The position numbers were made by a program, and so were the translations under genes. From positions 25,515 to 89,514 of the forward strand of contig CAIPDV010000026.1 of assembly GCA_903863935.1 (NCBI GenBank): a DNA stretch of 64,000 nucleotides, read 5' to 3'. The notes under the pieces are model-generated. The model searched no databases, was not told the origin of the DNA, and was given only the letters and a program-made list of their open reading frames with translations. Positions 52,635 through 62,305 of this stretch are shown here, piece by piece. This stretch comes from an uncultured Bacteroidota bacterium (GTDB lineage Bacteria > Bacteroidota > Bacteroidia > JABEUT01). The first letter of the stretch is position 1; each line of letters opens with the position of its first letter.

Positions 52635-54614
52635 ATGGCTAACAATGTTAAAGTTACAGTATTAATGCCGGTTTACAATAGTGAAAGCTATTTGCATGAA
52701 GCTATAACAAGTATATTAAATCAGGACTTTAAAGATTTTGAATTTTTAATTATAAACGATGGATCGACGGACAAAAGCGGAGAAATTATTAGTTCGTTTA
52801 ATGATTCCAGGATCCGGAGCGTAACTAATGAAAAGAATATTGGATTAGTTAATACACTAAATAAGGGAATAGAACTGGCAAATGGCGAGTACATTGCACG
52901 CATGGATAATGATGATATCTGTATTTTGTCGAGATTGAGCAAGCAAGTCGCTTTTCTTGATTCTAATTCAGATTTTTCATTGGTGGCTGCTAATGTTGTA
53001 TTAATAAATGCAGATGGAAAGGAATCTGGCTTTTGGCAAGATGATGTAAATACAAGAAGTTTCGATGAAATAAAATCTTTTCTGCCGAAGGCAAATTGTA
53101 TTGCCCACCCCACTGTTATGATAAGAAGTCATGTAATTAAACACTATAAGTTTCGTAATAGCCAGAAAGGAGCAGAAGACTGGGATATGTGGATGCGATT
53201 AGTATCTGATGGTTTCAAAATCGGAAAGATCAATGAAGTACTGTTAAAATATAGGATACATCCAATGTCTATAAGCAGTTTAAATCAAACTGAAAAATCA
53301 AAGCAGGAAAAAATTATCCGGATAAAACGCAATTTTTTGTTATTTCAACTTCGCCGTTTGCGGTTAAATGGATTCTATTTTAAAGTGTTGTATTCATATT
53401 TCAGGAGCGTAGCCAGGTTGTTTAAATTGTATTTTCTGCCGGACATAATGCGCGGTGTGAAACGTATTGTTACTATCAATCCATTAAAAGTGTTCGGCAG
53501 TTTTTATGATCTTAAAAAATATCTTTCCAGGAATACGCACTCTTTAATTTTCTTCTTCCCATATACCCATGTGGGAGGGGCCGAGCGTGTACATGCAGAT
53601 ATTATGGAATGTGTGAACGATAAAAAACCATTGGTTTTTTTTACGGGTTTTTCAATGAGCAAATCCTTTCTGGTAAAATTTGAAGCTAATGGCAAAGTGT
53701 TTAATATCCCTGAAGTATTGAATTATCCTTGGGTAGGGAATAAAACAGAAAAGCTTTTATTGGAATATATAAATGCCCAACCCAATGCTCAAACTTTTGG
53801 ATGTAACTCAGCCTTTTATTATGGGATGGCATCATCATTGGCAAATCAGGTTAAATGTTTTGACTTAAAACATTCATTTATTTATCCTGATAACGGGGCT
53901 GAAAAGATTTTTCTTCCGGCTGCGATGAGGATGAATACCCGGGTGTATATTAGTAAAGTGGCAATTCTAAATACAGTTAAGTTTTACAATGAGAATAATA
54001 TTCCAAGTGTATATTCTCAACGCTTGAAATACATTCCGAATTGTGTTTCGGTTCCGGCAAAGTATTGCGAAAAACCTGTGGTGGAAAAGCTGAAAGTGAT
54101 TTATGTTGGTCGGGGTTCAGCAGAAAAAAGAGTTCATTTGGTTGGGCTGATATCCAACCTGTGTAAAGAAAGGGATATTCCGGTTTCATTTCAAATAATA
54201 GGGGATGTTGGTGAGGCGATTGTAAAATCAGAATATCCGGACATAGAATTTATGGGAGAAATTACGGAAGAAAATGTTTTGAATGCTATTTATAGGAATG
54301 CAGACATAGTATTAATAACCTCGACTACCGAGGGTTTTCCAATGTCCATAATGGAAGGCATGGCTTTTGGTGTAGTTCCAATTTCTACCAATGTTGGCGA
54401 TGTACCCATTCATATTAAGAACAACGAAAATGGATTCATTACAACATCGAATGAATCTGACGCTGTGGTTGAGGAGATAGCAGGGTATATTGAAATGCTC
54501 TCCAATGACAGAAGACTTTTGAGGAAGATGTCAGAAAATGCCTATTTTTATTCAAAAGAAAATTTCAGTAAAGAGAATTTCCGGAATGCTTACCGGAGTT
54601 TATTTGGATTTTAA
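52635..54614 (+). CDS. GT2-GT4 fusion glycosyltransferase
   Basis: 659 residues with two complete domains. The GT2 domain (about 1-245) has VLMPVYNSESYLHEAI, FLIINDGSTDKSGE and ARMDNDDICILSRL. The GT4 domain (about 300-655) has VGGAERVHADI, KVIYVGRGSAEKRVHL and the E-x7-E segment TTEGFPMSIMEGMAFGVVPIST. A single polypeptide could add two consecutive sugars. It is paralogous to the gene at 49244-50698, which lost the C-terminal half. It ends 15 bp inside the convergent next gene. Confidence 0.9.
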   Translation: MANNVKVTVLMPVYNSESYLHEAITSILNQDFKDFEFLIINDGSTDKSGEIISSFNDSRIRSVTNEKNIGLVNTLNKGIELANGEYIARMDNDDICILSRLSKQVAFLDSNSDFSLVAANVVLINADGKESGFWQDDVNTRSFDEIKSFLPKANCIAHPTVMIRSHVIKHYKFRNSQKGAEDWDMWMRLVSDGFKIGKINEVLLKYRIHPMSISSLNQTEKSKQEKIIRIKRNFLLFQLRRLRLNGFYFKVLYSYFRSVARLFKLYFLPDIMRGVKRIVTINPLKVFGSFYDLKKYLSRNTHSLIFFFPYTHVGGAERVHADIMECVNDKKPLVFFTGFSMSKSFLVKFEANGKVFNIPEVLNYPWVGNKTEKLLLEYINAQPNAQTFGCNSAFYYGMASSLANQVKCFDLKHSFIYPDNGAEKIFLPAAMRMNTRVYISKVAILNTVKFYNENNIPSVYSQRLKYIPNCVSVPAKYCEKPVVEKLKVIYVGRGSAEKRVHLVGLISNLCKERDIPVSFQIIGDVGEAIVKSEYPDIEFMGEITEENVLNAIYRNADIVLITSTTEGFPMSIMEGMAFGVVPISTNVGDVPIHIKNNENGFITTSNESDAVVEEIAGYIEMLSNDRRLLRKMSENAYFYSKENFSKENFRNAYRSLFGF

Positions 54615-55769
54615 TATATTTTCCTCATATGCTTTCATAAAAACTTCTGCCCACTTGTCCCAGTTCAAGCGGGATTCGAACAAATTTCTTGATTCAACGG
54701 AAAGGGATTTATATTTGCTTTCATCAGAAAAAACATTGGCAATAACTTTAGCATACTCTTTACCATTTGCAGTATATGGTAAAAGAAATCCATTTTTACC
54801 ATTGGTTACTGCTGAACTGATCCCACCGGTATCAGTTGCTATAGAAGGAATACCAAAGGCAGAAGCCTCGGAAAATACAACCCCGAAAGCCTCGAAACGG
54901 GTTGGTAAAATCAGGAAATCTGTGTGTAAATAAATTTCCCGCAGTTTTAGTCTCTGTTCTTCAATATTCTTATCTAAAAAAGGAATTACTTTTAATTTCG
55001 GATGGTTGAATTCAGGAGGTGGTACACATCCGCAAACAGTAAGTGTTGTATCAATACCCCTATTATTCATTTCCACCATTGCTTCATAAGCAATGCTTCC
55101 ACCTTTATCAATCCAGTTAACTCCAATAAAAAAAAGCCGGCATTCATTCCCTTTCTGTCGTTGAAGTGCAAGTGCGCGCGATGGAAGGGTAGAAAATTCC
55201 ATATTTGGCCCAAACGGAGCTACATAAACTTTTGTAGGCTCAATATGGAAATCATTAATTGCAGAATTTGCAGCCCATTCAGAAGAAAAGACAAGAAATG
55301 CAGCTCTTTTAAATGCGGAATTTTCAATTTGAATTGATTCTTCAACTGAAAAAGTTAATAGATCGGTCAATGCACGATGGTAATTCAATGAACTTTTTAC
55401 AGTTGAATCGCCTATATAAACTATAGGAATATCTGTTTTGAGATAAGGAATAAAAGCAGAAGTTGCCGGTACAACAATCAAATCATAGGAAAACCTTGTA
55501 AGCTTCTTATTAACAATTCTTGCATACCCTTTGGCAAGTATTCGGCTATGTCTGTAATTATACCGTTTGTTTAGTATTTTTTGTGATATCCCGGTAAGTA
55601 TCTTGCCTAACAAAAGTGGAAAGAAAGGTTTCACCGAATGGATCAGATCTACATCACCAACATGCTTTTGTAAAGCATTCCAAATAGAGAATTGGGTGCC
55701 CGACCATGCATGTCTGCTTCTTGCATCGGTAGATGTTAAATAAGCAATTTTAAGTCGATTTTCCCGCAT
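54600..55769 (-). CDS. Family 4 glycosyltransferase
   Basis: 389-residue GT4, convergent to the fusion gene. The C-terminal donor-binding segment TRFEAFGVVFSEASAFGIPSIATDTGGISSAV and the central VYVAPFGPNMEF are typical. Its stop region overlaps the previous gene's last 15 bp on the opposite strand, an unusual tail-to-tail arrangement for an otherwise co-directional cluster. Confidence 0.88.
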   Translation of the reverse strand: MRENRLKIAYLTSTDARSRHAWSGTQFSIWNALQKHVGDVDLIHSVKPFFPLLLGKILTGISQKILNKRYNYRHSRILAKGYARIVNKKLTRFSYDLIVVPATSAFIPYLKTDIPIVYIGDSTVKSSLNYHRALTDLLTFSVEESIQIENSAFKRAAFLVFSSEWAANSAINDFHIEPTKVYVAPFGPNMEFSTLPSRALALQRQKGNECRLFFIGVNWIDKGGSIAYEAMVEMNNRGIDTTLTVCGCVPPPEFNHPKLKVIPFLDKNIEEQRLKLREIYLHTDFLILPTRFEAFGVVFSEASAFGIPSIATDTGGISSAVTNGKNGFLLPYTANGKEYAKVIANVFSDESKYKSLSVESRNLFESRLNWDKWAEVFMKAYEENILKSK

Positions 55770-55829
55770 GGTGGTTTTACAAAAATAGAATTATGTAATG
55801 AATTGGATTAATTGGGAATAAAAAGTAAT

Positions 55830-55837
55830 TACCTTTG
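55830..55837 (+). promoter_or_regulatory. Candidate promoter box
   Basis: TACCTTTG (TAnnTTTG), 45 bp before the GTG start of the next glycosyltransferase. Confidence 0.4.
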
Positions 55838-55882
55838 GACAATATAAAAGATTGTTAAGCAGGCGATAAATTAGGATATTGG

Positions 55883-57007
55883 GTGAATAAGAAGCGTAAT
55901 TATAGAATATTATTATTGGCAGATATTAACTCTGCGCATACCCAGAAATGGGCTTTATCGTTAGCGGCAATAGGAATTGAAATAGGGTTGTTCAGTTTGC
56001 ACAAATGCACCACTGAATGGATGACTGATAACCCAAATATTCACATACTTTATTCACCGTTAAATGAAAGCGGAAGTTCTCAGGTTTCAAAAGCCCAATA
56101 CGCTTTTATACTCCCTGATTTAAAAGAAAAAATTAAGGATTTTAAGCCGGATATAGTACATGCTCACTATGCATCCAGTTATGGCTTATTAGGCGCACTT
56201 TCGGGATTTCACCCCTTTATTCTTTCCGTTTGGGGAAGTGATGTTTATGATTTTCCCAGATCAGGTTTTTTGCAGAAACATATTTTCAGATATAATTTGC
56301 GCAAGGCGGACCGAATTTGCTCTACAAGCAACACCATGAAAGGGGAAATTCAAAAATACACAAGCAAAGAAATAATTGTTACACCATTTGGTATTGACCT
56401 GAACGTATTTAAACCATTTTATGCCCATCATGTTTTTCCGGATAATTCAATTGTAATTGGAACTGTTAAATCGCTTGAGCAGAAATATGGCATCGAATAC
56501 CTGATTGATGCATTTGTACTGCTGCAAAAAATGGCAAAGGGCTACCCCATTAAACTTTTAATAGTAGGCAAAGGAAGCTTAGATTTGGAACTTAAAACAA
56601 AAGTTAAGGATTTAAGAATAGAAAGTGAAACAGTATTTACGGGATACATTCCTCCGGCTGAAATCCCCTTTTATCATAACATGCTTACAATTTCAGTGTT
56701 CCCTTCATTAAGCGAAAGTGAAAGTTTTGGAGTTTCGGTGGTTGAGGCCATGGCATGTGAAAAACCAGTGGTGGTTTCAAATATTGGGGGCTTGCCAGAG
56801 GTGGTTGACGATGGTGTCACCGGTTTTATTGTTCCACCGGGTAATGCAAAAAAACTGGCAGAAGCAATTGAGAAATTAGTTAAAGATGGGCAATTAAGAA
56901 TTTCGTTGGGTAAAAGCGGACGTGAGCGTGTGCAAAAGCTTTACGACTGGGAGAAGAACCTTTTTACCATTGTGAACCTTTACGACGAAGTAATTACAAA
57001 AAAATAA
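55883..57007 (+). CDS. Family 4 glycosyltransferase
   Basis: 374-residue GT4 from GTG at 55883. HPFILSVWGSDVYDFPRSG, VTPFGIDLNVFKP and SLSESESFGVSVVEAMACEKPVVVSNIGGLPEV (E-x7-E) define the family; the WGSDV and SVWG elements suggest an initiating/alpha-transferase subgroup. It has its own promoter-like box and closes the cluster. Confidence 0.9.
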   Translation: MNKKRNYRILLLADINSAHTQKWALSLAAIGIEIGLFSLHKCTTEWMTDNPNIHILYSPLNESGSSQVSKAQYAFILPDLKEKIKDFKPDIVHAHYASSYGLLGALSGFHPFILSVWGSDVYDFPRSGFLQKHIFRYNLRKADRICSTSNTMKGEIQKYTSKEIIVTPFGIDLNVFKPFYAHHVFPDNSIVIGTVKSLEQKYGIEYLIDAFVLLQKMAKGYPIKLLIVGKGSLDLELKTKVKDLRIESETVFTGYIPPAEIPFYHNMLTISVFPSLSESESFGVSVVEAMACEKPVVVSNIGGLPEVVDDGVTGFIVPPGNAKKLAEAIEKLVKDGQLRISLGKSGRERVQKLYDWEKNLFTIVNLYDEVITKK

Positions 57008-57024
57008 ATTCTAGTCAGCTATTC

Positions 57025-58005
57025 TTAAACCTCGTGATGATGGCTCAATTTGTCGAGTTCAAGAACTGTAGTCATTCCATCCTCACTTTCATGGAACATT
57101 TTGCTGAATTTCCGCCCAAATAGAATTTCATGATAGGTATATGAACTGCGTTGCTGAACCATGTCGGAAAAGACATCGTCATAACCTCGTATTTGTGCAT
57201 ACACTTCCACATCTGCCACCTTCATATCTTCATGTGTAAAGCCATAGAATGGGCTGTTTTCATCTATTGGATGAACCACTGTCCAACTCATAGGAAGGCT
57301 TTCCACGCGTTCTCTTTCCAAGGCTAATGTATAATATTGGTATGTAAATGTTCCATCTGTCTGTACCTTCATTCCAACGTTTACTTTCACATCAACATTG
57401 GTAAGCGAATGGTTATTTTTATAGTTAACAAAACGGAACATTAATGCAGTTTTCCCCTGGAATGGACTTATAAGTGCATGATCGCTGAAAATAAGGTAGG
57501 CCTTAGGCCTGGCAAATCTTCCATAAATTAAACCGGTGGCAATAGCTAAAGACAATAATCCTGTTAGTGATTCCAGCGAGGCTACCATATTCACTCCGTC
57601 TCCTGTAGGATTTACACGTCCATAACCCACAGTAGTAAAAGTTTGGGTGCTGAAGAAATACACTTCTTTAAATTTTACCCAGGGTTCTGCTCCAATCATT
57701 CCTTGCAATTGTTCCGGCCCAACCATCAAATAAATGGATGTAAAAAAAAGGTTGATCACTATATAAAACAAAAGAATAACTCCAATGAACTTCCACCTTG
57801 AGATGGTTAACATAAACTGGAAAATGCTGAATCGATTGATGAAACCAAGGCCTGTTTTACGCAGGTTGTAGCTTCCATCCTTATTCACAAACCGGCTGGA
57901 TGCAGTATCGGCCTTATTGCTAAAACCAGTATCATTATTAGCTTTTAAAAATGAACTTATTTTTTTATGGGTGGCCATTTCAATTGGTTGCAATTCGAAC
58001 TGCAA
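57025..58005 (-). CDS. KirBac-type inward-rectifier potassium channel
   Basis: 326 residues. Two membrane helices (about 70-92 and 130-160) flank a pore with the selectivity filter TVGYG (residues 125-129). The C-terminal immunoglobulin-like cytoplasmic domain (about 168-320) starts ARPKAYLIFSDHALISPFQGKTALMFRFVNYKN, as in KirBac channels. An alternative start at Met10 is possible. It is not part of the polysaccharide cluster. Confidence 0.92.
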   Translation of the reverse strand: MQFELQPIEMATHKKISSFLKANNDTGFSNKADTASSRFVNKDGSYNLRKTGLGFINRFSIFQFMLTISRWKFIGVILLFYIVINLFFTSIYLMVGPEQLQGMIGAEPWVKFKEVYFFSTQTFTTVGYGRVNPTGDGVNMVASLESLTGLLSLAIATGLIYGRFARPKAYLIFSDHALISPFQGKTALMFRFVNYKNNHSLTNVDVKVNVGMKVQTDGTFTYQYYTLALERERVESLPMSWTVVHPIDENSPFYGFTHEDMKVADVEVYAQIRGYDDVFSDMVQQRSSYTYHEILFGRKFSKMFHESEDGMTTVLELDKLSHHHEV

Positions 58006-58068
58006 AAATAAAATTCTTCTCGAATTTAACTAGTAAAGAGACGAAAGAGGATATAAGAATCGTATTAA

Positions 58069-60579
58069 TTAATTTTCAATAATGAATTTTCCGGCGGTCT
58101 GTCTGTGATTTAAATTGGTGACTCTAACAAGGTACATTCCGGGTTTTAGAGTTGAAACATCTATTGAATTGTCTGATGCTGTCGGTTGCAAGTTATAAGT
58201 CAATTGTAGTCTGCCAGCAATATCAAATATTTCAATTTGCCCTTGTATATTTTCTTGGCCTGTCATTCTGATGTATAGCCTGTCATTTGCAGGATTCGGA
58301 TAAATCTGCATGCGGCTTCCCTGTGATATCATAGTATTAATTCCCGAAGGGACAATATTAACTTTCCTTACAACTTGGTTCTCCTTGTCGGCAATATAAA
58401 TTTCTGTATTAGTAATAGCAATACCGGCGGGATTATTTAATTCAGCTGCGGTGGCTGGTCCTCCATTTCCGCTAAATCCGGCACCATATGCATGGTTCCC
58501 AACAACAGTAGTAATGATGCCTCCGCTTACTTCACGAATTACCTGGTTAGAATAATCTGCAATGTAGAAATTACCCATGCTGTCAATAGCTAACCCTGCA
58601 GGATTATTTAATTCAGCTGCGGTGGCTGGTCCTCCGTCGCCTGAGAAGCCTGTTCCAAGTGCATGATTTCCTGCTGCGGTTGTAATGATGCCTGCATTTA
58701 TTTCACGGATATCCTGATTGCCGCCATCCACGCCAACTCGGCGGTGACCTTTAATAACAGGAACAAATGCGCTATCTACTTCACTGACTAATATTTTACC
58801 ATGACCAACTTTAACCCTCATAGGATATGCTAACTGTGCAGATATTGCAGGTCCTCCGTCTCCGCTGAACCCTCCTCCAAGAGAAAAGTTTCCGGCAATG
58901 GTGTTGATATTTCCATTGCTTATGGTAACTTCCCTTATTACATGGTTAGCATAATCTGCAATGTAAATATTACCCACACTATCAACCGCTACCCCAGTAG
59001 GATTGTTTAACTCGGCATTGGTAGCAGGTCCTCCGTCTCCACTGTAGCCTGCGCCAAAAGCATTGTTTCCGGCAACAGTGCTGATAATTCCTCCGCTTAC
59101 TTTCCTTATCACATTATTCGAATAGTCGGCAATATACATATTGTTCGATGCATCCACAGCCACATCCGAAGGGTTGTTCAACTCAGCCGCAGTGGCCGCT
59201 CCTCCGTCCCCAGCATAGCCGGGTCCGAGTAAATAATTACCTGCTATTGTAGTAATGATTCCACCGTTAATTTTTCGAATAACCTGGTTGGTGTAATCTG
59301 CAATTAGGATATTACCTGTTTTATCAATTGCTACTGCATTAGGTAAATGTAATTGTGCTGAGGTAGCAACTCCACCGTCTCCGCTATATCCATAGCCAAG
59401 TGTATTGTTTCCGGCCAGGGTAGTAATGATATTAGTAGAATGGTTTACCACACGAACAACTTGATTACCTCCGTCAGCAATAAACATATCCCCTGCCACA
59501 TTAAATGCAGCACAAGCGGGAAGATTTAACTGAGCTGCTGTTGCCAATCCTCCATCTCCTGCAAAGGCGCATCCAAGGGCATGATTTCCCGCAATTGTAC
59601 TTATATTACCTGTGGATACAATTACTTCCCTAACAACGCAATTATTGACATCGGCAATATATATATTACCAGTTTTCCGAACCCATAATTCATAAGGGCT
59701 ATTTAACTGGGCTGAAGTTGCCAGGCCTCCGTCCCCACTGAAGCCTGCTCCAAGAGCATTGTCACCTGCAACAGTAGTTATTATTCCACTGGATAACGTT
59801 ACTTCGCGGATAACGTTATTGCCCTGATCAGCAATATATATATTCCCCGATGTGTCAACCGCAACACCGGATGGATTATTTAATTCTGCATCGGTAGCTT
59901 GGCCTCCGTCTCCATTGTAGCCAGAACCGAATGCATTATTTCCTGCAATGGTATTGATTATTCCTGTTGAAGTGTTTATTTGACGGATAACATTATTATC
60001 ATGATCTGCTATATATACATATCCATGGTGATCAGCCGCAATATTCATAGGTTTAGCAAATTCGGCAGCTGTGGCTGGTCCTCCGTCTCCACTGTATCCG
60101 GAAACCCCATTTCCGGCATACGTATTAATAATACCTGTGGTTGTAATTACTTGCCGTATCCTCGAATTTTGACAATCTGCGATATAGTAATTATTAAATT
60201 TATCGAACGAAGCACCTGTAGGGTTATTCAATTCTGCGGCTCTGGCTTGTCCTCCGTCCCCACTGAACCCACTTATTCCCGTTCCTGCTATTGTGGTTAT
60301 TATTCCAGATGTACTCACTTGGCGTAGTACACTATTCTTCAAATCGGTAATATAAACGTTTCCGGCAGTATCAACGGATACACCGTTTGGGGTGTGCAAT
60401 TGAGCCGCAGATGCTAAACCACCGTCCCCGCTGTATCCATAGCCAAGTGTATTGTTCCCTGCTTCATTGTTTATTATTTGGGCATTAAGGTTAGAAAGCG
60501 AAATGGTAGAAGCTGAAAGAAGAATGCAGAAGAAAACGGTGCGCTTCAAATTTAAAATGAAAAATAGGCGTTTAATCAT
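58069..60579 (-). CDS. T9SS-secreted NHL-repeat protein
   Basis: 836 residues with a signal peptide (about 1-33) and a C-terminal type IX sorting domain (IYPNPANDRLYIRM, ending GKFIIEN). Between them about 13 NHL-type repeats of roughly 55 residues carry AQLNxPxGVAVDxxGNIYIADxxNxVIREV and a following GIITTIAGNxxxGxGFSGDGGxAT. It probably forms beta-propellers on the surface and may bind glycans or proteins. One repeat near 58700-58820 is disrupted, reading VKVGHGKILVSEVDSAFVP and IKGHRRVGVDGGN instead of the pattern. Confidence 0.88.
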   Translation of the reverse strand: MIKRLFFILNLKRTVFFCILLSASTISLSNLNAQIINNEAGNNTLGYGYSGDGGLASAAQLHTPNGVSVDTAGNVYITDLKNSVLRQVSTSGIITTIAGTGISGFSGDGGQARAAELNNPTGASFDKFNNYYIADCQNSRIRQVITTTGIINTYAGNGVSGYSGDGGPATAAEFAKPMNIAADHHGYVYIADHDNNVIRQINTSTGIINTIAGNNAFGSGYNGDGGQATDAELNNPSGVAVDTSGNIYIADQGNNVIREVTLSSGIITTVAGDNALGAGFSGDGGLATSAQLNSPYELWVRKTGNIYIADVNNCVVREVIVSTGNISTIAGNHALGCAFAGDGGLATAAQLNLPACAAFNVAGDMFIADGGNQVVRVVNHSTNIITTLAGNNTLGYGYSGDGGVATSAQLHLPNAVAIDKTGNILIADYTNQVIRKINGGIITTIAGNYLLGPGYAGDGGAATAAELNNPSDVAVDASNNMYIADYSNNVIRKVSGGIISTVAGNNAFGAGYSGDGGPATNAELNNPTGVAVDSVGNIYIADYANHVIREVTISNGNINTIAGNFSLGGGFSGDGGPAISAQLAYPMRVKVGHGKILVSEVDSAFVPVIKGHRRVGVDGGNQDIREINAGIITTAAGNHALGTGFSGDGGPATAAELNNPAGLAIDSMGNFYIADYSNQVIREVSGGIITTVVGNHAYGAGFSGNGGPATAAELNNPAGIAITNTEIYIADKENQVVRKVNIVPSGINTMISQGSRMQIYPNPANDRLYIRMTGQENIQGQIEIFDIAGRLQLTYNLQPTASDNSIDVSTLKPGMYLVRVTNLNHRQTAGKFIIEN

Positions 60580-60681
60580 GGCTAAATAAATTTGTTGTGA
60601 TGACCAAATATAAAGAATTTAATGATTACCGCTAAGAGACGGTTTTTGGAATCTTATATATTTGCAGGCTAATATACTTGT

Positions 60682-62295
60682 GTGAAGAAAATCTTCTATT
60701 TCATTTTTTTACTTCTTTTTCTAAATCCGCCATGCGAAGGGCGAGGTAAAATAGATTCACTTAAGAATCTATTACTAAGTAAAGGTAGTGATTCAACCCG
60801 GGTAGAAATTTTGCTGAGTCTGTGTTCGCTGGAAAGGAATTATTCGACGAAAGAAGCACTTGATTAAGGGAATAAGGCCCTCGCGCTAGCTGAAAATATT
60901 GATTGGAATGATGGTATAGCTAAAGCAAATCTAAGGCTTGGAAATACATATACTTTTCAGGGGAGCTCAAAAATGGCACTTGAATATTATACAAAAGCGT
61001 TGGATATATACAGGCAAAAGGGAAACAGGAAATACGTGGAAATTTGCCAAACTGATATGGCAAATAGCTATTCAAGTCTGGGCGATTACCCGAAAGCTCT
61101 GGAATATTATCGCCTATCTCTTGAAGAATCAGGAAAATTGCATGATACTATTGGTGTAATAGCAAACCTGAATTCCATTGGACTTGTTTTTGCTTCGCTT
61201 GGAGATTTTCCAAAGGCTCTTGATTATTATGAGAAAGCCGGAATAGAAGCTCAGGAATCGGGAGATAGTTATGAAAACGCCTCTGTTTTTAATAATATCG
61301 GCGATCTTTATGCAGGACTTCGGGATACCGTGAGAGCTCTTAAATTTCTTAAACAGGCTCTTCAAATTTCAGAAAAAATCAACTACAATAAATTAGAAGC
61401 AAGGGTGCTGCTGAATATTGGGGAACTGCTGGAAATAAAAAATGATTCAGCGGTAATTTATATTAATCAGGCATTGGAGATTCACCAGAAGATGGGAAAT
61501 AATATTGGTATTGCAGAATGCATGGAGCAATTGGGGTTGATCTATGATAAACAAAAAAAATATTCACTTGCATCGAATTACACAATAAAGGCTCAAGAAT
61601 TGTTTATTGCCGCGGGAGAAAAGGAAATGCTGGCAAAAAATTATCTGGATGAAGGGAACATTTATAAAGACTCATTGATGTACGGACAGGCGGAAGTGAA
61701 TTTCACAAAAGGCCTTGAATTGGCTAAGGAAATAGGGGTGAAAGAAACGGAACGCGATGCCCTCCAAAGCTTGAGTGATTTATATAATAAGCTAAAACAA
61801 CCTGAAAAAGAATTGAGCACCTACAAGCAATATATTTCGCTTCGCGATACTATTATGAATGGTGATAAAGCCAAAGCCATTCAATTAAAAGAGATAGAAT
61901 ATGATGATTTGAAGAATAAAATAGAGGAGGAAAACAGGAAGGCAGCAACTGAGCGAAAACACAACTTGCAACTGTTGGGAATAGCAGTTTTTATACTTTC
62001 ACTTATTATAACGGTTATGCTGCTTAGTAAAATAAAAATAAAACCGGTATTTGTAAAAATATTAGGAGTTCTTGCGTTGCTTTTGTTATTTGAGTTTGTA
62101 TCTCTTCTAATTGAGCCGCTTATTTCCAGGTGGACTGACGATAATCCATTGTATACTTTTCTTGTTTTAGTGGCAATAGCGGCAGTTCTTATTCCAACGC
62201 ATCATCGTATGGAACATTGGGTGAAAGAACACCTTTCAAAAAAGCATGGCGGAAAGCATCCGAGTGAAAATCCGAAGGTTGAGCATCCTGTATAA
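60682..62295 (+). pseudogene. TPR-repeat membrane protein interrupted by an in-frame stop
   Basis: One continuous frame of 537 codons from GTG at 60682, broken by a TAA at 60865-60867. Before it: signal peptide (FYFIFLLLFLNPPCEG) and the start of the TPR region (STKEALD); directly after: GNKALALAENIDW and TPR units (ALEYYTKALDIYRQKGN and so on to about residue 400), then membrane segments and a His/Lys-rich tail. Only one base change from a Tyr codon is needed (D-Y-G-N is the normal TPR context). The downstream part has internal ATG starts (60973), so a shorter cytoplasmic product is possible. It may equally be a sequencing error. Confidence 0.8.
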
Positions 62296-62305
62296 TAAAA
62301 ATAAT

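Noticed and set aside
58069-60579. Regularly spaced DNA repeats considered as a CRISPR array
   Set aside because: About 165-bp units encode NHL protein repeats in one open frame with signal peptide and sorting domain.
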